Shown here in pieces: positions 11,143 through 23,313 of a DNA stretch of 64,000 bases. Location of the stretch: positions 29,806 to 93,805 of the forward strand of contig RWJK01001897.1 of assembly GCA_004335835.1 (NCBI GenBank). The letters are read 5' to 3'. The position numbers and the translations under genes were made by a program. The notes under the pieces are model-generated. The model saw only the letters and a program-made list of their open reading frames with translations, was not told where the DNA came from and did no database searches. The DNA comes from Scenedesmus sp. ARA3 (taxonomy: Eukaryota; Chlorophyta; Chlorophyceae; Sphaeropleales; Scenedesmaceae). Positions within the stretch are counted from its first letter, which is position 1. Every line of letters begins with the position of its first letter.

Positions 11143-13097
11143 GCAGCTGCAGCAGCAGCAGCAACAACAGCATTTTCTCTCTCTAGACCATATGTTTGTG
11201 GTATTCTTGGTACGGATGGGCACTCAGCAGCAGCAGCAGCAGTGGTGCTTGCTCGTAGCGTAGCATGCAGGCTCACAGCAGGGAGGCAGTGGCAGGTTGC
11301 AGCACCCTGCAGCGCCACTCGCGTGCCTGGCGGCAACAGCAGCGGCTGTAGCTGCTGCACACAAAGCAGCAGCTTGCAGCATGCGCTGGCGGCGCTTTTG
11401 CTCAGCGGTGTTTGTGTTTGTGGGAGCACTTGTCAGGTGCAGCAGCAGCAGCAACACGGTGCGCTGCAGGCCTGTCGCCAATCTGTGTGCTCAGTGTGGC
11501 CCACGCCTACTGGTATTGGGTTGTCATAACATTGTTACAGCAGTATGATGCGTGTCATACGTGTGTGAGTGACGGTTGTCGCACCGGGTTGTGTACAGTG
11601 TTAACAAACAGGTAATCAATCGGTGGCTCTGAGCAACACTTTAACCGGCTGTGTCCCATTGCATGCAGCTGACCTGTATGCTCAACTGTATTGCTGACCA
11701 TAGTCAATCCTCGACACTCAGCAAGTTGTGACTTGCTCTGGTGCAGTTGATCTGCAATGAAGATCAGCAGCTGCTGCTCATATTACCAGTTCTAGTATTA
11801 CCTGCATTCAAAACAAACCCAGGTCAGTGCCGCCCTCAGTAGCCACGATGGCCTGGGGGCCAACGGCACTGACGGTCTTCTGCTCCTTTGTAGTCAGAGG
11901 TAGTCCTGCTGCTGTGTTGTCATTAACATCCTCAGTCTGTCACCTCCAGCAAAAGCGTTTACAGTAGACATTTTCCTCGCAAAAAAGCAGGAGCAGCAGC
12001 AGTGGTTATAGTACAGGTGTAGGCAGGGGGGATGCATGTATGCCTGAACGTCATTTGATCGTTTACTGCTGCAGTGATAGGTTGCTGAACTGTGTTGTTT
12101 GTATGTTTTCATGTCTTCCTTGTTCAGACAACGGGCCTGTTGAAGCTCCCCATTGGTACCATCTAGCTGCAGCTGGCGTTGTCTGGAGGGTCCGCATTCT
12201 AGAAATGTGAGGCACGATGAGGCGGACGAGCGGCTGAAGAACACACACAGTAAAAGAACAGCCCACAACATTGAAGTTGAAGTAGCCATGCTGGTCCTGG
12301 GGGGCCCCTTCTTGCTATGTGAGTACGCATTATGTTGCATGCAATGATTGACCTGTAATGATTGACCTGCTTGCACGTTGTACCAATTATATACATATTA
12401 CCAGGCCTCAGGCCACCAGGCTCGTGTCACTCTGCTGGCTGGTGCCGCAAAATAATGAACTTGCAGCACCTGTGCACCTTTTGACTCGACAAATGACACC
12501 TGCTGGCAGAAATAGGTCGTTAAAGCGAAGCCCTCGTGCTAGAAGAAACTTGCGCAGGGCGCAATGACCTGGCTGAGAGACAGCAGGGTTGATGGCACTG
12601 GTGCCACTGGTTACACGGTGGTTTAAAAGGGACACAACGATTCGGCTGTCGAGTGTACGTTGCCGTTTATACAGATGTCCGGGCCAGAATAATCGCACCC
12701 GCTGGTCTGCGCGTCGACTTCGTTCCGTGCTGTTCAAACGATCACAGTGCATTGTGTCAACAACGTTCACCGCACGCTTGCGGACAAAACTAAAGCAAGT
12801 TGGTGCTTCCTCATGGCCAGGGTAGGCATGCAAACTTTCAGCATACGAGCAGCAACAGCAGGAGCAGCAGCAAAAGCAGCAGGCTGCAGCTGGTGCACGA
12901 GCCCTTTTGGTGCTCCCCTCTAGCATTGCTTGCGACCCTTCAAGCATGTGATGTTCGATTAATATAACAGCTGAGGGCTTCTGACGCCGTTGAGAAGTCT
13001 ATTGGTGGCAGCCCTGTTTGCTGCGTTCCCTGCTACCAGCATACTGCTGATAGCACGACCTCCTTAGCTCCATGCTCACAACAAAAACTGTCAACTC
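11143..13097. other. Intergenic; possible small secreted ORF on minus strand
   Basis: Mostly non-coding. On the minus strand, a Met at 12289 starts a signal-peptide-like segment (MATSTSMLWAVLLLCVFFS, then SSASSC). A second minus segment near 11815-11935 reads a plausible peptide, TAAGLPLTTKEQKTVSAVG. I could not join them with phase-consistent splice sites, so no gene is called. A short duplication of ATGATTGACCTG occurs at 12343-12370. Confidence 0.25.
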
Positions 13098-13103
13098 TTG
13101 CAG

Positions 13104-13578
13104 GAACAGGAACTGCTTAAGCAGCTGCCACAGCTGCCGCCAGATGTGCTGCCGAAGGTGTTGGCGTTTGTCCCGCTACAGCAGCGCCTGAGCAGCTGCA
13201 GCCTAGCCAGCCGCAGCATGCGCGCAGCAGCAGCAGCAGCCACGCACGAGATACAGCTGCCAACCTTGAGACATCAGGCCACAGCAGATGCGCTGTGCGC
13301 TTGGCTGCAGCAGCATGGCGGCCAGGCAGTGACGCGCCTCGAGATAAAAGCGCCTTATTACTTAGGGGAGGATGTGTCGGATCGCCATGTAGTACAGCTA
13401 CCCCTGCCTTGGCAGCAACTGAATCAGCTGCAGCACGTGGGGCTGGAAGGTGGCCCTGGGCTGCTGCTTGGACTGCAGGGCACCACAGCCGCACGCCTTA
13501 GCCCCCAGCAGCAGCAGCAGCAGCAGCCCGCTGCTGCGGGGTCGAGCAAGGGCATTATGACACGGCGCGCCGCCGCCG

Positions 13579-13628
<50 letters not shown>

Positions 13629-15868
13629 GAGGGTTGCATCGGCGCCTCGCTAGGTGCACTCACAGCGCTCACGAGCCTCCAGATCTCCTGCACGCTACCT
13701 ATCAGCTACAGCGTCACCCGCTGGGTGACCAGCCAGCTGCAGCACCTGACGCTGCTACGCAGCTTGGAGCTCGGCTCAATGTCGCGTGCCAGCAGTAGCA
13801 TGCTCGAGTACCCGGCCGAGGATAATGCCGCTTTGGGTGACGTGCTTGGGCAGCTGGTGCTGCTAACACGCCTTGAAGTGTCAATGGATGTAGACGGCAG
13901 GGCGTTGGCAGCTGCTAGCAACTTGCAGCAGCTGCAGGAGCTCAGGATTGCTCATGTAGGCAGCACAGAGCAGCCGCTGAAGCTGCAGAACCTGCCCTGC
14001 AGCCTAACCAATCTCTGCCTAGATCAGGGCGTGTTGAATAGCACGATTGACAGCAGCTGGGAGATGCCAGAGCTTCAGCAGCTCGCAGTATCTGAATGGG
14101 AGGGCAGAGGGTTCAAGCCGGAGGTATTAGCACGCATGCCGCAGCTGCGCCAGCTTGATGTCAGTATGGAGACCCTGAAGGAGGATTGGGGTATCAGCGA
14201 TCTTACTGCTGTGCTGCCGCAGCTGCAGCAGCTGCAGCGGCTAGAGCTGTACGGCATGCAGTCCTGGCCGGAAGTTGAGGCTGCCAGTGCTGCTTGGGAA
14301 GCAGCAGGCACTGCAGCAACGTGTGCAGCACTCAATGCTGCGGCAGCAGCAGCTGCTGCCAGCTGCGCAGGGCTGACGGCCAGCACGCAGCTGACAGCTC
14401 TGCAGCTTCAGGATTGCTGGCTGCCTGTTCGGCCCCTGTCCCACATGTTTCCTGCAAGCCGGCTGCTGCCTTTCCTGCAAGTGCTGGACGTCAGCTGCAG
14501 CGAAGATTACTCGCAGGAGTTGGAGTTCCACACAGATGACGACGATACCAATGATATCAGGCGCAGGAGTCTGCAGCTCAAGCCGCGGCAGCTGGCGCAG
14601 GTGGTGGGCTGCTGCCCCAACTTGCAGGAACTGTCCACGCTGTGGGCAGATGGCGGCATGGGGCCTAGTGAGATGCAGCAGCTGCTGACGCTGAGCAAGC
14701 TGACCCGGCTCGGTGTTGCTGGCTGTGACTGGGATGATGAGGCTGCGGGGAGAGCACTGGCTCAGCTAACAGGTGGGCGGCTGGCTGGCTGGCTGGCCGG
14801 GTGTTGGAATGGTTGGCACGCCTAATCTGTGTATCTGCGGGGTGATAAGACGTTGTCTTGTGGTGTGATTATTGGATCAGCCGGGGCCTCGCAGCTGATC
14901 TGATGATGGATGAGTGAATGACTAGCTGCTGCTGCTTGCGCTGCTGCTGCTGCTGCTGCTGCCAGGGCTGCAAGAGCTGCGCATCATGGCTGCCAGCAAG
15001 CTAACAGCTGGGGGCCTGGCGTGCCTCACTGCACTGAAGCGGCTGAGCTACCTGGCTGTGTGGGGCTCCAAGCTCAGCTTCAGTGACAAAAGTAACAGCA
15101 CAACTGGCAGCAGGAACAGCGACAGTGAGGATGGCAGCAAAGCGGCAGAGTACCAGGATGTGACGCTGACCAACAGGGTGAGAGTTTGTAGAGTATGGAG
15201 GTGCTGAAACGAGCTGGCATGGCTAGCAGTGCAAAGCCAGGTACTGCAGCCGCTGTAGTGAAGGGCCAGTTGCGCATGTGTTTACAACATGCACAACCAG
15301 CAGCAGCAGCAGTAGCAGCAGCAGCATGATGCAGCATGCAACATCATCAACACCAGGGTATGTCTGCATCGCGGGGCTGGTTGCTGCAACGTCCTTTAGC
15401 ACATGCTCCAGGAAGACGCTGCATTTGTGAATGCATGCCCTGCATGTCCGACATGAGTCATGCCAGTGGCATATTATGTGGCACGTCAACCACTGGCTGG
15501 TTCTCTGCGTTCGAAGCTATAAAATAACAGCTGCTATCTGCACTGGGGTTGCTGTGTGTGCTTGCTGCCAGGGCTCCTTCCTGCCGGTGCAGCTGCAGCT
15601 GTTGAAGAAGTGCCGCAGCAGCTTCCAGGGACTCTCCGTTATGTGTGAGCACGCACAGCAGCAAGCTGAGCTGAGGGGTTGGGAGCTGGCACGCACAGAA
15701 GAAACCCTGCGGCTGCAGAATGCACACCTGCAGGCAGTGCAGCAGCAGCTTGTTGATACACAGCAACAGCTGGCTAGCAGTCAGAGAGAGCTGCAGGCAG
15801 CACGGCAGCAGCTGCAGCAGCAGGGGCAGCAGCCACCCACAGGCAGCACCGAAGTGCTGTTGGGATGA
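13104..15868 (+). CDS. F-box-like leucine-rich repeat protein with C-terminal coiled coil
   Basis: Three exons join in phase: 13104-14772, 14966-15177 and 15572-15868. The exon starting at 13104 follows CTTGCAG and has no in-frame ATG nearby, so a short upstream exon with the start is missing. The N-terminus LPQLPPDVLPKVLAFVPL, with ...CSLASRSMRAAA, fits an F-box-like motif. Then come irregular LRRs (LTSLQIS, LRSLELGS, LTRLEVSMD, LQELRI, LRQLDVS, LTRLGVAG, LQELRIM). A pure Ala run interrupts the LRRs at 13581-13627. The last exon is rich in Gln/Leu heptads (LQAVQQQLVDTQQQL) and is a likely coiled coil. F-box/LRR proteins usually supply substrate to SCF ubiquitin ligases; that role is inferred. 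A truncated paralogue of the first 70 codons sits at 20424. Confidence 0.7.
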
Positions 15869-16513
15869 GCCTGTCATTGGCTGCTGAACCGGGCGGGTGT
15901 AGTTGTGTAATTGTTAGATTGTGTTTCTCTGTGGGAGATCATGGGGCATGGCATGGTTGGTGATGCAGCGGGAGACTGTGGTTGTCACGTGACAGATTGA
16001 TGTGTGGTGATGCTGTCATCACAAAGGAAGCATGGGTGCTACATGTAGGCATGTGTTCGAGGTTCGCACATTTTATGTGAAATTCTGCTAGATCGACTGT
16101 CTGTAATTATTCGTGGTGCTGTTGAGCAGGCAACCTTGGATTTTCTCAGTGGTTCATGCTGCAGGTTGTGAGTCAGAGCTGATCGTGTGCATGTGCTTAC
16201 CTTTTCAGTCAATCTTTGCAAATCCTCCAGCGTCGATGCTTTCAGCTGAAAACTTCAGTGGCGGGATCACCACCGCACGAGTTCCGGTTCGAAGCTGCTG
16301 CTCACGACGAACACGGTGAGAGACGGCACGGCTTCCATCATGACAACAGCATCTGATAGCGCCCAGAACGACGTGTAGGGCATCATATGGGTACCTCATC
16401 CTAGCAGCTGCTCGCCCCACTCGATTGATCTGGCTGGCATCTGCTTGAAGGAATCTTCATGCTGTTCTTACTTTTTTAACTGCCTGCCATCATCTCGGCA
16501 GGTCTGCACGGCC
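15869..16513. other. Intergenic between the two LRR genes
   Basis: No gene was recognised. It should hold the promoter and possibly a 5' non-coding exon of the next LRR gene: an acceptor-like TCTCGGCAG ends at 16501, just before that gene's first ATG. Confidence 0.4.
15905..15910 (+). terminator. Candidate TGTAA polyadenylation signal
   Basis: TGTAA, the usual poly(A) signal of chlorophycean algae, lies about 40 nt after the stop of the F-box/LRR gene. Confidence 0.4.
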
Positions 16514-18685
16514 ATGGATAGAACCAATAGCTGCAGCAATGCTGCTTTCACTATGTTCAAGGACAACGACAGCAACAACTCTGCAAACAGCAGTCAGGCG
16601 CATGCAACAGCACCTGTGGCCAGCTGTAGCAGCATCCTCGACTACCGCCTGCTCAAGCCCCTGCTGCGCCACCCCAGCATCAGCCAGGACCAGCAAGCAA
16701 TAGCAGCGCTGCTGCAGACATCAAAGCAGCTGCAGGTAGCAGTGGCAGAACTGCTGCCCGGGCAGCTGCCAGCGGTGCTGCATGCCAGGAAGCCACAGCA
16801 GGCAGCGGCCTTTGCATCTTGGCTGCAGAAGCATGGCAGCTTGCTTCAAGCGCTAACTGTGCAGTGGGTAGGGGGCAATTGCTACTGTCTCAGCAATGCC
16901 ACCTGGCGACCTGCTGCTGAAGCAGCATTCATCGTGGCAGTGCAGGAAGCAGCAGCAGCTGGTCACCTGCAGGTGCAGTCCTTCACAATGCAGGGCAGCA
17001 CGGCACGTAGCATTCTGCAGCACCTGCCGGCAGCGCACCTTACACAGCTTACAGCAGCAGCAGGCTTCTACGACAGCAACAGCATGGATGCAGTGCGGGC
17101 CTTGACAAACCTGCGCAGCCTCACCCTGCGTAGCGTCTTGCCGACTGCGCGCCGGGGAGTTCGCCGGGGGGCTCCTGCGGGAGCTCAAGTGACCGTCCAT
17201 CGAGCGGTGACGCGCGCTGCGTCAGCGCTGGTGGCATTGCCTTTCTGGGCAGGCTTGCAGCAGCTCACGCGGCTGGACATCAGCCAAGTCAGGCCTGCAC
17301 TGCTGCATGCCATGGCTGGGCAGCTGCCGCCGCAGCTGCAGCAGCTGCATGTGGGGCTCAATGCTGGTGGTGATGCCCGAGAGCTTGAGCTGCTCGCAAG
17401 CTGGCTGCAGCAGCATGGCCACATCGTCAGCAGTATGACAGTTGGCGGCACAAGGTGTGCTGGGCCTGGTTGGGCAGTTGCCTGGACTGCAGTGGCCGCA
17501 GCATTTCAGGCAGCAGAGGCAGCCGCGCCACCACCAGCTGCTGATGATGCAGCACCTGGCGGCAAGCGCTGGCAGCTGCAGTCTTTGAGCGTCGACATGG
17601 GCGCAGATGAGACAGCAGCTGCGCTGCAGCAGCTGCTGCAGCACCTGCCAGCACATAGCTTGACGCAGCTTGGATGCTGCCTCAGCTGGGCAGGTGCAGG
17701 CCAGCTGCATGCACCTCCAGTCAATGAGCTGAGGAGGCTCACCGGCTTGTGCAGTCTGCACCTCAACATAGGCCACGATACCACCCAACAGACAGACCAG
17801 CTGCTTGCGCCCTTATCAGCACTGCCGCAGCTGACAGAACTGCAGCTGCAAGGACGGCCAGTGGGCAGGGGCCAGCTGCAGCAGCTGCAGCTGCCACGGC
17901 TGCAGCAGCTGCAGGCATATGTTGGCCGTGACATGGCTGGCAGGGCGGACCAGCTGCAGCTTGCACACCTCACAGCACTCACCCAGCTGCTGCTGCAGGA
18001 TTACGGGCATCCCAGGTGCATGCTGGCGCCTGCCGAGCAGCTGCCGCCAAACCTGCAAACACTCCATTTGTACCATGGCGGGGATAGCGCCGGCCACAAC
18101 GATGGCAGCGATGGCAGCCTGCAGCCGCTGCTGGCACTCAGCCAGCTGCAGAGCTTTGAGCTGCGCATGCATTGCGGGGCACCACCAGCATCGGAGCTTG
18201 CGGCACTCAGCAGCATCAGCAGCTTGGCGGAAGTGAAGCTGGCATACCTGTGGCAAGACCTTAACGCAGGGCACATGATGGCACCACACCTCTGTGCGCC
18301 ACTGACGGAAGCAGCTGCTGATGTTGCGGCGTCTGCGTGGCTTACCCTGCCGATGAAGTCCCTGCATTGGATCAGCTACCGCATGCCGGCTGCTGTCGTG
18401 CAGCTGGCGGGTGCTCTGCAGGGCCTGACATCACTGCAGCTGTCGACAAATTGTGAGGATGCGGACGATGGCCTGGTTCCTGCGCAGCTGGCTGCAATGC
18501 TGCAGCCGCTGACTGGGCTGCGGCAGCTGCAGCTGGCATGCAATATGTTCAAAGCGTTCTTCAGGGAGAGGGCTGGTGCTACTGCGTACAGTGTGGGCGA
18601 GGTGTCGGGCTATGAGTGTGATGCCGTGGCAGCGCTCCTGCAAGCCGCTTGCTCAGCAGTGCTGAGCCATCGGCGCCTTGCCTGA
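16514..18685 (+). CDS. Leucine-rich repeat protein (second LRR gene)
   Basis: One long exon. The reading frame is open from 16445, but the first ATG is at 16514 (MDRTNSCSN), giving 723 residues. There is a degenerate F-box-like start (LDYRLLKPLLRHPSISQDQQ..., then LLPGQLPAVL). LRR units follow throughout (LTQLTAAAG, LRSLTLRSVL, LTRLDISQV, LTELQLQG, LQTLHLYHG, LTSLQLSTN, LRQLQLACN). It is similar in style to the F-box/LRR gene just upstream, so the two may be an old tandem pair, though the sequences have diverged. The frame closes at 18685. A different frame continues without a break to 18842 with LRR-like content (ALPELSDVSVVLQMHL...), suggesting a frameshift or an unrecognised splice near 18655. 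The role is unknown; the LRR solenoid implies protein binding. Confidence 0.6.
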   Translation: MDRTNSCSNAAFTMFKDNDSNNSANSSQAHATAPVASCSSILDYRLLKPLLRHPSISQDQQAIAALLQTSKQLQVAVAELLPGQLPAVLHARKPQQAAAFASWLQKHGSLLQALTVQWVGGNCYCLSNATWRPAAEAAFIVAVQEAAAAGHLQVQSFTMQGSTARSILQHLPAAHLTQLTAAAGFYDSNSMDAVRALTNLRSLTLRSVLPTARRGVRRGAPAGAQVTVHRAVTRAASALVALPFWAGLQQLTRLDISQVRPALLHAMAGQLPPQLQQLHVGLNAGGDARELELLASWLQQHGHIVSSMTVGGTRCAGPGWAVAWTAVAAAFQAAEAAAPPPAADDAAPGGKRWQLQSLSVDMGADETAAALQQLLQHLPAHSLTQLGCCLSWAGAGQLHAPPVNELRRLTGLCSLHLNIGHDTTQQTDQLLAPLSALPQLTELQLQGRPVGRGQLQQLQLPRLQQLQAYVGRDMAGRADQLQLAHLTALTQLLLQDYGHPRCMLAPAEQLPPNLQTLHLYHGGDSAGHNDGSDGSLQPLLALSQLQSFELRMHCGAPPASELAALSSISSLAEVKLAYLWQDLNAGHMMAPHLCAPLTEAAADVAASAWLTLPMKSLHWISYRMPAAVVQLAGALQGLTSLQLSTNCEDADDGLVPAQLAAMLQPLTGLRQLQLACNMFKAFFRERAGATAYSVGEVSGYECDAVAALLQAACSAVLSHRRLA

Positions 18686-18842
18686 GCTGTCAGATGTGAG
18701 CGTGGTGCTGCAGATGCATCTGTCAGAGGCAGCAGTGCATGCGCTGCGCAGAGTGAAACAGGAGCTGCTGCCGTGTTGGCTGGTGCTGCTGTTCAAGGTG
18801 GATGCGCGTCTGCTCACCATTGATCACACATCAAAGTGGTGA

Positions 18843-20423
18843 GCATGCTGCTGGTACTCAGTACCAGGCTGGCACTGCTGTGTGCTGCTGTGTTATGTGG
18901 TGTGATTGACGCTCTGTGCGTGTGAGGCTGGGCATGGGCCGCTGTGGTGTGACCTCAGCTCAGCCGCATGCCTAATCATGACGCGCAGCAGGGCATCGCA
19001 CAGGAGCCTTGACTGTAGTGTTTTTTTGCTCTTTTGTTGTGTTTCTTTGGCCTTGGCGGGATGAGGGTGGCACGCATCTACAGCGTGGAAGTGATCCTCT
19101 GTCAGCACCAGCAGCAGCAGCGGGGCAGCAGCAGCAAGTACAGCGCAGGGCCGCAGGTAGGCGGCAATGCCGCACTGCCGGTGTGAGGCCGCGGTGCGCA
19201 TTTGTAGCTGCTGTGCGGCATGGAGCTGTGCTGGCAAGTTGTTGAAAGATAAGTTGCAAGTTGTCTGAATAGCAGCCAACAGTACAGTTGCCGCAACGCA
19301 GCTTCGTCACATCAGGCTGTGAATTACTCGTCGACACACCATGGCATGGTGAAATGGCATGTTGACACATGACAAGGCATGGTGACACACCATGAGTTGA
19401 CATGGCATGGCATGGTGACGCAGTGGTGGTGGCATGGTGACGCAGCAGTGTGTTTTGCCAAATGTTTCACGAAGGTTATGCAAAAGTGCCCGTTGGTGCA
19501 GTGATGGTGATGTACAGCCAAAGCCATGGTGAGCTGCAGGCAGCACAGTTTACAACAGCACATTGCAACAGAATGCGAACCCACATTGCCAGCGAGCGTC
19601 ACCAGCATGCGCATGGTGTCCAGCTGGACCACCGGTGGTACCTGCAGGTGGTGCCACTAGTACTGGTGTAGCCAATGGTGTGATCCAAGGATAATCCAGC
19701 ACAACCTAAGCTCACAACGCCTGCGAGACAGCAGAAATCAAACAAGTGCACCGACTACTTGCGGTACTCGAGTTGTCAGCTCAACTCATCTTACTTGAGA
19801 GCATGTCCAGCGGGCAAAGACCTGCTGCTCAACCCAGCATGCTGCGCAGTGACACGTCTTGGTGCAGGTGACACGTCTTGGTGACACGTCTTGGTGGTCA
19901 CTTGGTGTTGCTTGCCACTAACACGGGTACGTGCCGGGATCAGCGTATCGGAAGTTTTTGATATCATTTATTCAATGAGTTCTTGAGCACACGATAAGCG
20001 CATTTCCCGTTTGGCTGGCCGTGCCGATCAGGTGCCGATCCGCGCTGTTCCAGTATCGTTGTTCGCACCGTGTATCATATCATATGCGTTCCCACTAAAA
20101 GTGAACAACGCAGTGGAGCATCACCATGGACAGGGTAAGCATGCACGCTGTCACTGCTCCCTTGAAAGCAGCAGCTGGCAGCAGCAGCACGAGGCTTGTA
20201 CAACAGCTGCCCTTGAGAACGTGTCTAGCACTGTCTGGGTCGTGCACATGCCAGAAACGGTTGTACCACGATGATTGACATCATCGTGGTGTCCAGGTGC
20301 AACACCGCAGCAGGCTTATCATGTTGATGCCTTGCCTGCAAGCCTACTGCTGTTCCTGACAGCTATCTCGCTGGTTACGCATAACTACAACTCTACAGCT
20401 CTTGTTATAAACTGTCGCATGCT
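18843..20423. other. Gene-poor stretch with CATGGTGA and TGACACGTCTTGG repeats
   Basis: No supportable gene. 19330-19445 is a degenerate low-order array of GGCATGGTGA-like words. 19848-19895 has three copies of TGACACGTCTTGG. The ORFs here are short and unconserved. Confidence 0.45.
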
Positions 20424-20676
20424 GCAGGACAATCAGCCGCTCGGACAGCTGCCACAGCTGCCAGCAGATGTGCTAGCCCGGGTGCTGTCTTTCGTGCCGC
20501 TACAGCAGCGCCTGGGCAGCTGCAGCCTAGCCAGCCGCAGCATGCACGCAGCAGCAGCAGCAGCCACACTCGAGATCCAGACATCTACTTTTATACGTCA
20601 GACACAAGCAGATGCGCTGTGTTACTGGCTGCAGCGGCACGGCACAAGCACCGGCGTCAAGCACAGTGCTTGTTGA
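20424..20676 (+). pseudogene. Truncated F-box-like copy of the 13104 gene
   Basis: From 20424 (CTGCAGGACAATCAGCCG) the sequence aligns with 13100-13320. The peptide LPQLPADVLARVLSFVPLQQ and then SCSLASRSMHAAAAAATLEI parallel the intact gene, including the acceptor-like CTGCAG at the same place. Similarity stops after CYWLQRHG, and the frame ends at TGA about ten codons later. No LRR part follows. Substitutions keep the F-box frame open, so this may be a short F-box-only gene, but a broken duplicate is the simpler reading. An upstream in-frame ATG at 20419 exists within the intron-like lead sequence. Confidence 0.55.
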
Positions 20677-21377
20677 CTGGTTTTCTTGTATCAGCCTGAT
20701 GTGGTGTTGCTGACTCGTGCGTTGCCAAGAAGGTTATGGTCTCTCCTTTTGTTGACCTTTTGTTGACTGTTTGCTGGGGGCATCGCCAGGGATGCCATCC
20801 CAAGTCCCATGGCACAGAAGGGTGTTGGACGCAACGTGCCTCTGAACTGGCCCCACATGTACAGTGGCATTCCGTAACCCCTGTGTGCGTAGACTGTGGA
20901 GGCGTTTAATGTAGTTACATTATCACCCTCACCACCATCGCAATCTTCATCATCAACATCATCACCATTGGTATCTCTGTGCCGTGGTGTCATGTCAGCC
21001 TTGTTTGACTGCCAGCTGACATACAGTCCCTGACCGCTACTGTGTTGCTCTTAATTTCATGGATGTTGAGCAGACGCTTAAGTTGTCAGGAATCGCTGCG
21101 AGTTTCGGGCAATCAAGCAGTCGAGTTGACCGTGCGAGCAACAACACATGCTGTAGAAAGAGGCACTGGTGTTGGATCATATGGTTTAAGAACCTAGTTT
21201 GGGATTTGTAAGGCGCAACTTGCGTGGCAATGCCACTGAAACAGGCGTAAATGGTTGGCTCGCCAAGGTGACCTGGTCTTTACATCCGATCACTTGTTAC
21301 GTCCGAGCGATCGGCAGCATAACATATTCTAAGACGACATTTGGGATTTTATTGCGTCGTTTCTGCCGCTCCTGCAG
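20677..21377. other. Intergenic / 5' region of the glycosyltransferase gene
   Basis: The minus-strand ORF 20691-20993 (100 aa, with a GDDVDDEDCDGGEGD acidic stretch) is not repeat-driven, but it has no recognisable family. The missing first exon of the downstream glycosyltransferase must lie somewhere here. It must end in phase 2 to match the exon at 21378; I could not place it. Confidence 0.3.
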
Positions 21378-22287
21378 GGGCAACAGCGCAGCAGGCGATG
21401 CAGCAACAGCAGCAGGCCTGCCTACCTTGCCTGGAAGGGCCAAAAGCTCTAGAGCAGCAGCAACCAAATCAGGTTCACCGGCAGCAAAAGATGAAAAGGA
21501 AACGAAGAGCAGCAGAACGTTTTCTGCCGCGGGAAGCAGGAGCGAACATGGCAGCAGGCCTGTGTCTGCTGCTTCACGCGCTGGCGCACTGAAGGTTAGG
21601 CCTGACATGCAGAGCCAGTTGCGAGTGCGTTATCTTGTGGCCCCAACAGCAGTTGCTGCGGGCAGAAGTGGACAAAGCAATGGTTCTGGGAACTGCCTGT
21701 GCATAAGCGCCTGCAGCCCAACAGCATGCATGTTCATGCCACTGCAAGGGCGCACTGCTGGCTGATCAGCCTGGTGAAGCAACTGCAGCTGCAGCTGATG
21801 CTGGGACAGCCTGCTACCAACGAAGCAAACACTGTGTTATCTGTTGATTTCTTTGTGTTGTGGATGCGTGAGCACTGCTGGCAGCATGTGGCATGCAGTT
21901 AGGGAAGGGTACACGTTTGCTCTCCCTCCCGGGCTACTGCTGTCACCAGTTCCACCTTCACAACCGTCAGCGCCTGCGCCTTTCGTGAATGAAAAAGCAT
22001 GCGTTTTGATGCGTTTAGAGCTCCTTCCGAGTGTGTGCTGTTGTTTGTGTTTTTGCTGCCACCTCAGGGCGGCAGCTCATCCGGCGCAAGCAGCCCTATG
22101 AGGCCCCCCACACTTGCACCAATGCCATGGCTGGCGCCACCGCAGCAGCAGCAGCAGCAGCAGCAGCAGGCAGCAGGAAAGTCGCTCGCTGGTGCGGCTG
22201 CTGCTGCCATCACCCGGGCAGTAACGCCGCACAGCAAAGACAGCGCCACCCCTGAGAGCTTCTTCTGCCTTGAGACAGCGCCCAGCG

Positions 22288-22343
<56 letters not shown>

Positions 22344-22679
22344 GCAGCAGCAGCAGTAGCAGCAGCAGCCCAGTTTGACCATGACAGCAGCAACAACTCG
22401 CCAGTCAAACATAGCCATATCTCTGCCACAGATGACGACGGCCTGTCCATCCACCCAGGGGTGCTGCAGCTGCCATTTCATGAGCAGCCGCACTCACAGC
22501 CAGGCTCAGCCGGGTGCTCTTACAATGGAGCAGCAGCAGGGACTGAGGCCCATGGAAACAGAGGCAGCAGCAGCGGCGGCAACGCCGGCAGCAGCAGCGG
22601 CAGCAAGTGGTTCGCCTGGGATTCGGTGCAGCGGAGGAGGTCATCGCAAACGGGAGCGCCTGCTGCAGCTGCACAGGAC

Positions 22680-22714
<35 letters not shown>

Positions 22715-23275
22715 GGGTGCAGACACTTGGGTTGCTGCAGCACACAGTAGGATGGCCACACTTGAAGACAGGCTGCTGCTGGCAGCGGTAAGCATGCTTG
22801 TGCAAGCATGACAGCAGGGCATGACAGGAAGTGTCCTTGTCACTTCAATTGCATGCATTCCAGAGACGCAGCAGTGACCTATGTATGACATGCAGCAGTG
22901 AAGTTCAGCGTTGTGGCAGCCAGCTGTTAACAGCACGTCAAATGCGTACATGCCAGCTTTGACTACAACAGCTGCGCGCCTAGACATAGCACCCTTCAAA
23001 ATGTGTGCTCAGCTTGTGTGCTCACCCAGCCATGCCTCACTACAAGACTCCAACAAACAGTTTCTTGTTGTGTATTATAACTGCTGCTGCACTTGCAGGA
23101 GGTACTGTCCAATGCTGGGCACCTGGATCAGCTTAAAGCGGCCATGTTTTTCCAGCTGCTGGTGTCACAACCTTGCGATGTTCTGCTCACTGCTGCCCTT
23201 GCAGGAGGTGCTGTCCAATGCTGGGCACCTGGATGAGCTGATGAGAGCAAGCAGCAGCGGCGGCAGCTTCCAAGC

Positions 23276-23313
<38 letters not shown>

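Noticed and set aside
16270..16300. Possible tRNA T-arm (CCGGTTCGAAGC)
   Set aside because: No matching acceptor, D or anticodon arms at the right spacing.
18972..19403. Minus-strand ORF of 143 codons
   Set aside because: Made of CATGG-repeat and low-complexity sequence with no conserved content.
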